37,403 nucleotides of DNA from an uncultured Bacillaceae bacterium. GTDB lineage: Bacteria > Bacillota > Bacilli > Bacillales > Cytobacillaceae. Each line of letters begins with the position of its first letter. Within the stretch, counting starts at the first letter, position 1. The stretch is from contig CALKIU010000125.1 of NCBI GenBank assembly GCA_937995745.1, positions 1-37,403 of the forward strand. Reading direction: 5' to 3'. A program made the translations under genes and the position numbers. Of this stretch, positions 33,370 to 37,403 are shown in pieces. The notes beneath the pieces are model-generated. The model did not search any database. It was not told the origin of the DNA and saw nothing but the letters and a program-made list of their open reading frames with translations.

Positions 33370-34149
33370 GTGAATCTCCTGCAAAAAACGAGAAAAATCA
33401 ACCAGCTGCTGCAAGAAAACCGTTTGAACAAAAGTGCTTTTTTCAATGAGTTGCTCCGCGCGTTGAGTGAAGTGTTAAATGCCGATACGTTGATTGCCGG
33501 CAAAAACGGCAAAGTGCTCGGTTATTCATTGCGGGAAGGTTTTTTTAATCAACATTTGCAAAACATCGTGGAAAAAGGGCAATTGCCGGACGATTGTACC
33601 GAAAAATTGTTAACGATTACGACGACTGTTCCGAATTTGGGGACAAACGTCAAAGACCTTTCCGCGCATCAGGACGGCAAGCCATTCTTTGAACGGCCGG
33701 TAACAACCGTCATTCCCATTTACGGAGGCGGAGAACGGCTTGGCACCATGTTTCTTACAAAATACGGAACGGCGTTTAATGAAGACGATCTGATCATCGG
33801 TGAATACGGAGCGGCGGCGATTGGCTTTAAAATTTTGTGCTCCAAGGCGGAAGAGAGGGAAGAAAAGGAGCGGAACAAAGCCAGTACGAGAATGGCGATA
33901 TCTTCTTTATCGTACAGTGAGCTTGAAGCGGTGGAGCATATTTTCGCAGAACTTGACGGTGATGAAGGGTTAATCATCGCCTCCAATATAGCAGACAGAA
34001 AGAAGTTGACCCGCTCTGTTATCGTCAATGCATTGAGAAAACTGGAAGGGGCGGGAATCATTTCTACCCGTTCACTGGGGATGAAAGGAACATATATAAA
34101 AGTGTTAAACAACGAATTTTTAAAGGAGTTGGAAGCCTTAAAAGTATAA
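33370..34149 (+). CDS. CodY-type global regulator with divergent effector domain
   Basis: From the GTG at 33370 the product is 259 residues, the length of B. subtilis CodY. The C-terminal winged helix (about 180-257) is nearly identical to CodY: AISSLSYSELEAVEHIF, the recognition part TRSVIVNALRKLEGAG and SLGMKGTYIKVLNN. The GAF effector domain (about 1-155) has diverged. Compared with recalled B. subtilis residues that hold branched-chain amino acids, Arg61 is His62, Met62 is Leu63, Met65 is Ile66, Phe71 is Leu72, and the Phe98-Pro-Val loop reads SAHQD. The neighbours are not xerC-hslVU. A GAGGGGGGA site supports the GTG. It may be a second CodY with another ligand; the symbol is left out for that reason. 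Confidence 0.9.
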   Translation: MNLLQKTRKINQLLQENRLNKSAFFNELLRALSEVLNADTLIAGKNGKVLGYSLREGFFNQHLQNIVEKGQLPDDCTEKLLTITTTVPNLGTNVKDLSAHQDGKPFFERPVTTVIPIYGGGERLGTMFLTKYGTAFNEDDLIIGEYGAAAIGFKILCSKAEEREEKERNKASTRMAISSLSYSELEAVEHIFAELDGDEGLIIASNIADRKKLTRSVIVNALRKLEGAGIISTRSLGMKGTYIKVLNNEFLKELEALKV

Positions 34150-34164
34150 AAGAACATACATTTG

Positions 34165-34208
34165 GCGCCTTTTAATCATTTTCGCAATGATTAAAAGGCT
34201 TTTTCTTT
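34165..34208 (+). terminator. Terminator after the CodY-like gene
   Basis: GGCGCCTTTTAATCATT is followed by AATGATTAAAAGGC and then TTTTTCTTTT. The stem is CCTTTTAATCATT with AATGATTAAAAGG around a short loop. Confidence 0.85.
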
Positions 34209-34296
34209 TCAGTACAAGTTTTTCCGGTGATGAGGAGAAAAACCGAGAAAATGGAAAATTATTGAATATATTACATAATATTGCTATTATTTTGAC

Positions 34297-34321
34297 TATA
34301 CTAAAAGTCCAAAGTTTGGAC
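34297..34321 (+). promoter_or_regulatory. Promoter and palindromic operator of the nitronate monooxygenase gene
   Basis: A -10-like TATACT (34297-34302) is followed by the perfect palindrome GTCCAAA-G-TTTGGAC (34307-34321), which would lie over the transcription start. Confidence 0.55.
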
Positions 34322-34354
34322 CAAAAAGAACATGTAAGGAAAGGAAATAAAATA

Positions 34355-35341
34355 ATGACAAAAGAGAAGTTAGGCAAATTGTTGGAACAAGTGGAACTGC
34401 CGGTCATTTCCGCTCCGATGTTTCTTGTTTCCGGACCGGATTTAGTGATCGAAACATGCAAAAACGGTGTCATCGGTTCTTTCCCTTTATTGAACGCCCG
34501 CACAGACGATATTTTGGAAGAATGGCTTATAACCATTAAGAAAGAGTTGCAAAAAGCAAAACATTCACAGACAGGGGCGAAAATCGCCCCATGGGCCGTG
34601 AATCTCATTGTCCACCGTTCCAATCACCGCTTAGAAAAACAGATGGAATTAATCAAAAAGCACCAGCCGCCGATTGTCATCACATCATTAGGCAATCCGC
34701 AAGGCGTCGTTGAAATTGTTCAGTCCTACGGCGGTCTTGTTTTTTCAGATGTTGCCACGCTTCGTCATGCCAAAAAGGCGGCTTCGCTTGGAGTTGACGG
34801 CTTAATTTTAGTCTGCAGCGGCGCCGGAGGGCATGGCGGGGAACTCAATCCGTTTGCCTTTATGGGAGCTGTCCGAAAGTTTTGGAATGGAATTACTTGC
34901 ATTGCGGGATGTGTGACAAGCGGACGGGATGTTTTGGCAGTCCGTGCGTTGGGGGCTGACTTTGCTTACATGGGCACCCGTTTTATTCCTGCCGAAGAAA
35001 GCATGGCTTCCTTCGAATACAAGAAAATGGTCATTGAATCGACATCGGATGATATCATCTATACGGACGCTTTCAGCGGCGTCAAAGGAAATTATTTAAT
35101 TCCAAGCATAAAAAAAGCGGGGATTGACCCCGGAAACATACCAGGAAAGGGCAGCCTTGATTTCAGCAGCCGAGAAGGCCCGCAGGCAAAACCATGGAAA
35201 GATATTTGGTCAGCCGGTCAAGGCGTGAACAGTATCGACAAAATCAGCCCTGTTTCTGAAATTATTGAACTTCTCCGCAAAGAATACCGCCAAGCACTTG
35301 CCGGCCTCCGCTTTTCCGAAGAACCGTTCCAAAACGCTTAG
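34355..35341 (+). CDS. Nitronate monooxygenase (2-nitropropane dioxygenase family)
   Basis: The product is 328 residues, an FMN-binding TIM barrel. The N-terminal LPVISAPMFLVSGPDLV, the central VCSGAGGHGGELNPFAF with the family His, and FAYMGTRFIPAEES match nitronate monooxygenases, which oxidise toxic nitronates such as propionate-3-nitronate. AAGGAAAGG lies about 9 bases before the ATG at 34355. The frame is open to 34187, through the CodY-like terminator, so that start is excluded. The palindrome over the promoter suggests its own repressor, which is not encoded next to it. The palindrome makes induction by substrate likely, though this is inferred. Confidence 0.9.
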   Translation: MTKEKLGKLLEQVELPVISAPMFLVSGPDLVIETCKNGVIGSFPLLNARTDDILEEWLITIKKELQKAKHSQTGAKIAPWAVNLIVHRSNHRLEKQMELIKKHQPPIVITSLGNPQGVVEIVQSYGGLVFSDVATLRHAKKAASLGVDGLILVCSGAGGHGGELNPFAFMGAVRKFWNGITCIAGCVTSGRDVLAVRALGADFAYMGTRFIPAEESMASFEYKKMVIESTSDDIIYTDAFSGVKGNYLIPSIKKAGIDPGNIPGKGSLDFSSREGPQAKPWKDIWSAGQGVNSIDKISPVSEIIELLRKEYRQALAGLRFSEEPFQNA

Positions 35342-35468
35342 TCTTTTACAGGAAGCTGGTCTTATGCCTTTCTCCGTTTGAATTGGCCAATCGTCTGCGG
35401 TCATCACGTCACCGATGGTTCTTTTCTAGCAACTATGGCAAGACGGCGCTCATTAAAGTATCACACTA

Positions 35469-35498
35469 AAGCCTGGGGACAGCGGTTCCTCAGGCTTG
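35469..35498 (-). terminator. Terminator-like hairpin after the 35507 gene
   Basis: AAGCCTGGGGA pairs with TCCTCAGGCTT around a short loop. The T tract on the minus strand is poor, so termination may be weak. Confidence 0.5.
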
Positions 35499-35506
35499 TA
35501 CGTGCT

Positions 35507-35689
35507 TTATTTTGAGAAGGATTTGTTGTTTGTAATTTGCAATTCCGAAAGGGGAAGCGTGATGATTTTTCCGCCAATCTGTACGTGAATGGTATCTTTA
35601 AAGATTGCTTTTACCAATCCTTTGAGAGAAATGGTCGAATTCACGGCGATGTTTCCTTCTGGGGTGTGGGATTCCGGGTTTTCTGGCAT
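35507..35689 (-). CDS. Small protein of unknown function
   Basis: The product is 60 residues. The first 20 are polar (PENPESHTPEGNIAV). The remainder, STISLKGLVKAIFKDTIHVQIGGKIITLPLSELQI, would form a small beta barrel, much like the KOW/SH3-like DUF2187 product encoded just upstream. GGAGG lies about 8 bases before the ATG at 35689. An in-frame TTG at 35704 overlaps that ribosome site. The gap to the DUF2187 gene is 87 bases on the same strand. Confidence 0.65.
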   Translation of the reverse strand: MPENPESHTPEGNIAVNSTISLKGLVKAIFKDTIHVQIGGKIITLPLSELQITNNKSFSK

Positions 35690-35776
35690 AAGAACAACCT
35701 CCAAAGTCTCAAAAAATATGAATCTGCGAAAATATCAATTGAACTGCCTTTTTGGCAAAACGAATCAAAAACACTA

Positions 35777-35971
35777 TCAATCAATAATCTCATAATTTTT
35801 ATGGGAAATTACCGTTAAAGGCGTGTCAAGTCTTAATGATTTCGCGTCTTCATCATTTATTCTGACTATGACGCTCGATTCGCGGACTTGTTGAACTTCT
35901 CCAATCAATGTCAATCCCATTCTCGTAAATTTAACTTTATCTCCATCTTTCGCGATCTTTCTTTTACCCAA
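35777..35971 (-). CDS. DUF2187 (YkvS-like) small protein
   Basis: The product is 64 residues, basic at the N terminus, with the DUF2187 pattern KDGDKVKFTRMGLTLIGEV, then SSVIVRI, then LTVISHKNYEIID. B. subtilis YkvS is the named homologue; its function is unknown. The fold is probably a KOW/SH3-like barrel that could bind nucleic acid. The start is TTG at 35971 with GAGGAG about 11 bases upstream on the minus strand. Confidence 0.82.
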   Translation of the reverse strand: MGKRKIAKDGDKVKFTRMGLTLIGEVQQVRESSVIVRINDEDAKSLRLDTPLTVISHKNYEIID

Positions 35972-36454
35972 TTTTTTATCTACTCCTCTGAAAACAATTG
36001 AAATTGTTCAATTTTTAACAAATTATGAACAAATGGACTTAGGACAAGTATTACACGTTAACAACATCTTGTCAAGAAAAAGCCCGGAACTGAAGTTTGT
36101 ATTTTACTATAGTCATATAATATTCAGAAACATACAATGGCTGGATCAACTGTCAGCGCCGCCGTGTTTTCTGCTGCAAAGGTTCGTACATGGACTCAGT
36201 TTTTTAAAGGAACCCTTTATGCCGGGGAATTGGCACAATTTTTCCGGAAAAACGGTTTTGTCGGATGAACGGGGCAAAAAGACACGGGAGGGAAGTTTGC
36301 TTTTTGAAATAGAACAGGGTTCTTCAAATTCTTGCAGCAAACCGGGTTCGCTCTCACATGTTGCAATTTATTTATTTTATATTAAAATTTGGTTATTGTG
36401 TATGAATATTTCAAAAAATGCAATACTGATACTAAAAAGTAAAGGAGCATTCTT
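35972..36454. other. Non-coding gap
   Basis: An open frame at 36033-36458 lacks a ribosome site and has an implausible composition. I see no clear hairpin or RNA. The AT-rich part at 36360-36430 likely carries the promoter of the 36455 gene. Confidence 0.35.
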
Positions 36455-36682
36455 ATGACTATGGAACCTGGAACCAGTTTCCATATCGCTGAAGAAGTAA
36501 AAGCGAATTTTAATTTTGCGGAGACTTTAACCATTATCCGGAACAACGGGGTGACCGTTCAATTTATTTTAGACAATGACAAGGGATCGGGCGCCATGCC
36601 GATTCAACATCTCCATTATTTATTGAGAAGAGATGAATTGATTCCTGCAAAAGCGACAGAAGAAGATCAAGAAATCAGCTGA
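36455..36682 (+). CDS. Small conserved-looking protein of unknown function
   Basis: The product is 75 residues and soluble. A possible beta core (ETLTIIRNNGVTVQFILDN) is followed by a helix (PIQHLHYLLRRDELI) and an acidic tail. I do not recognise the family. AAAGGAG lies 7 bases before the ATG, and a good terminator follows, which together make the gene credible. Confidence 0.7.
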   Translation: MTMEPGTSFHIAEEVKANFNFAETLTIIRNNGVTVQFILDNDKGSGAMPIQHLHYLLRRDELIPAKATEEDQEIS

Positions 36683-36697
36683 TGTAAAAAGTTTTTG

Positions 36698-36733
36698 AAA
36701 AGGATTTCGGAAGATAACCGGAATCCTTTTTTT
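36698..36733 (+). terminator. Rho-independent terminator
   Basis: AAAAGGATTTCGG (36698-36710) pairs with CCGGAATCCTTTT (36718-36730), followed by more Ts. Confidence 0.88.
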
Positions 36734-37007
36734 AAGTAAAATGGGTGTTTCCGGAAAACGCCGGACAACCGATAAAGAGTCTCAAAAAATCGGAACAGTA
36801 TCGATGAAAGGTGTTTGACCGCCCGCGGGTCCTCAAGGCCGCCGATAGGATAATGATGCTGTTTTATTAAAATAAAATCGTTCTTAAGACCGAGCATCAT
36901 TCCCAACCGCAGATGGTTTTTCCCGTTGGCCGTTCCTCTTATCATGAATGGTAAAGAAACTATTTTGATAAAAATCCGGTGTTATAAAGGATATGGAGGA
37001 ACAGCAG
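36734..37007. other. Gap before the last gene
   Basis: Together with the terminator this is a 325-base interval. A minus-strand frame at 36667-36945 crosses the terminator hairpin and has no good ribosome site, so I do not call it, although part of it (from about 36740) cannot be ruled out. Confidence 0.35.
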
Positions 37008-37403
37008 ATGGGAGAAAGAAAGATTTATATTGTTCTCACGGATACGGGCACCGTATTTACAAGATTGATAAAACTTTATACGAAAAGTCCGTACAATCAT
37101 GTTTCGGTCGCCTTTGACAAACAATTAAAGGAAATTTACAGTTTCGGCAGAAAAAATCCTCACAATCCTTTTTTCGCCGGCTTCGTGCGGGAAAATATTG
37201 AAAGCCGTTTGTTTCAAAGGGCCGCCTGTCAAATTTACGGCATGGCTGTAACAGAGAGTGAATATAATCAGTTGGTTGGATATATTGAGCAATTAAAAAA
37301 GAACCACAAAAAATATAAATATAATCTGATTGGTTTGTTCGGAATTATGTTTAACATAGAGATACACAGAAAATATGCCTATTTTTGTTCACAATTCATT
37401 GCC
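37008..37403 (+). CDS. Permuted papain-like (YiiX/NlpC-P60 superfamily) protein, 3' end beyond window
   Basis: The visible 132 residues run off the window with no stop. They begin MGERKIYIVLTDTGTVFTRLIK. A likely catalytic His is in SPYNHVSVAFD and the Cys near the end in YAYFCSQFIA. His before Cys is the order of circularly permuted papain-like hydrolases such as YiiX. No signal peptide is seen, so it is probably cytosolic. GGAGG precedes the ATG by about 9 bases. Amidase or peptidase activity is inferred; the substrate is unknown. Confidence 0.82.
   Translation, partial: MGERKIYIVLTDTGTVFTRLIKLYTKSPYNHVSVAFDKQLKEIYSFGRKNPHNPFFAGFVRENIESRLFQRAACQIYGMAVTESEYNQLVGYIEQLKKNHKKYKYNLIGLFGIMFNIEIHRKYAYFCSQFIA

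Noticed and set aside
36033..36458. Plus-strand frame of 141 codons
   Set aside because: It has no ribosome site, overlaps the start of the better 36455 gene, and shows no family pattern.
36667..36945. Minus-strand frame of 92 codons
   Set aside because: It reads through the terminator hairpin of the 36455 gene and has only a weak ribosome site. Its upstream half looks somewhat protein-like, so I am not fully certain.

Overview
The window is chromosomal DNA of a spore-forming Bacillaceae-type Firmicute. The evidence is strong AGGAGG-type ribosome sites with frequent GTG and TTG starts, CotF-like spore coat genes, the phaRBC/phaQ/phaP polyhydroxyalkanoate (PHA) cluster known from Bacillus megaterium, and small Bacillaceae families (DUF1292, DUF2187/YkvS, DUF4083). 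The exact genus cannot be fixed from this sequence. I saw no insertion sequence, CRISPR array, rRNA or tRNA. One phage-type ABA-sandwich orphan is the only hint of mobile ancestry.

Layout. 1-2.0 kb: a CAP-domain surface protein diverges from an FNR-type regulator, with a near-perfect FNR box between them. 2.1-6.3 kb: exoA, two small conserved genes, fabF and a polytopic membrane protein. 6.4-10.2 kb: a cell-wall module (Amidase_3 amidase, LysM-NlpC/P60 hydrolase) with a thioredoxin-like protein and small membrane proteins. 10.6-16.6 kb: an acyl-CoA ligase, a cytosolic metal-receptor-fold protein, the phage-type orphan, and a molybdopterin oxidoreductase whose stop overlaps the start of a cysteine-rich DUF2284 gene. 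16.7-21.2 kb: the PHA cluster, with phaR-phaB-phaC on the minus strand and phaQ, phaP and a second SDR reductase on the plus strand. 21.4-25.6 kb: arylamine N-acetyltransferase, two envelope proteins and an NSS-family sodium symporter. 25.6-30.7 kb: an isolated, divergent FtsH, a pair of CotF-like coat proteins and an MFS exporter. 30.8-35.3 kb: a Cys/His-rich zinc-ribbon protein behind a perfect palindrome, a Sir2 deacetylase, an MscS channel, a CodY-type regulator with a changed effector domain, and a nitronate monooxygenase behind a palindromic operator. 35.5-37.4 kb: small conserved proteins and a truncated papain-like gene cut by the window edge.

How it works together. The PHA block is a full carbon-storage unit: reductase(s), two-subunit class IV synthase, phasin and PadR-type repressor. 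The redox theme is carried by the FNR-type regulator, the molybdo-enzyme with its DUF2284 partner, and a perfect TGTGA-N6-TCACA site before the CodY-like gene. The most interesting items are the CodY-like protein with a rewritten ligand pocket, the FNR regulator with an E. coli-style cysteine set plus its own box, the divergent FtsH, the coupled molybdo-enzyme/DUF2284 pair, and several sharp palindromes at promoters. Nearly all genes are closed by clear Rho-independent terminators, so most transcription units are short.
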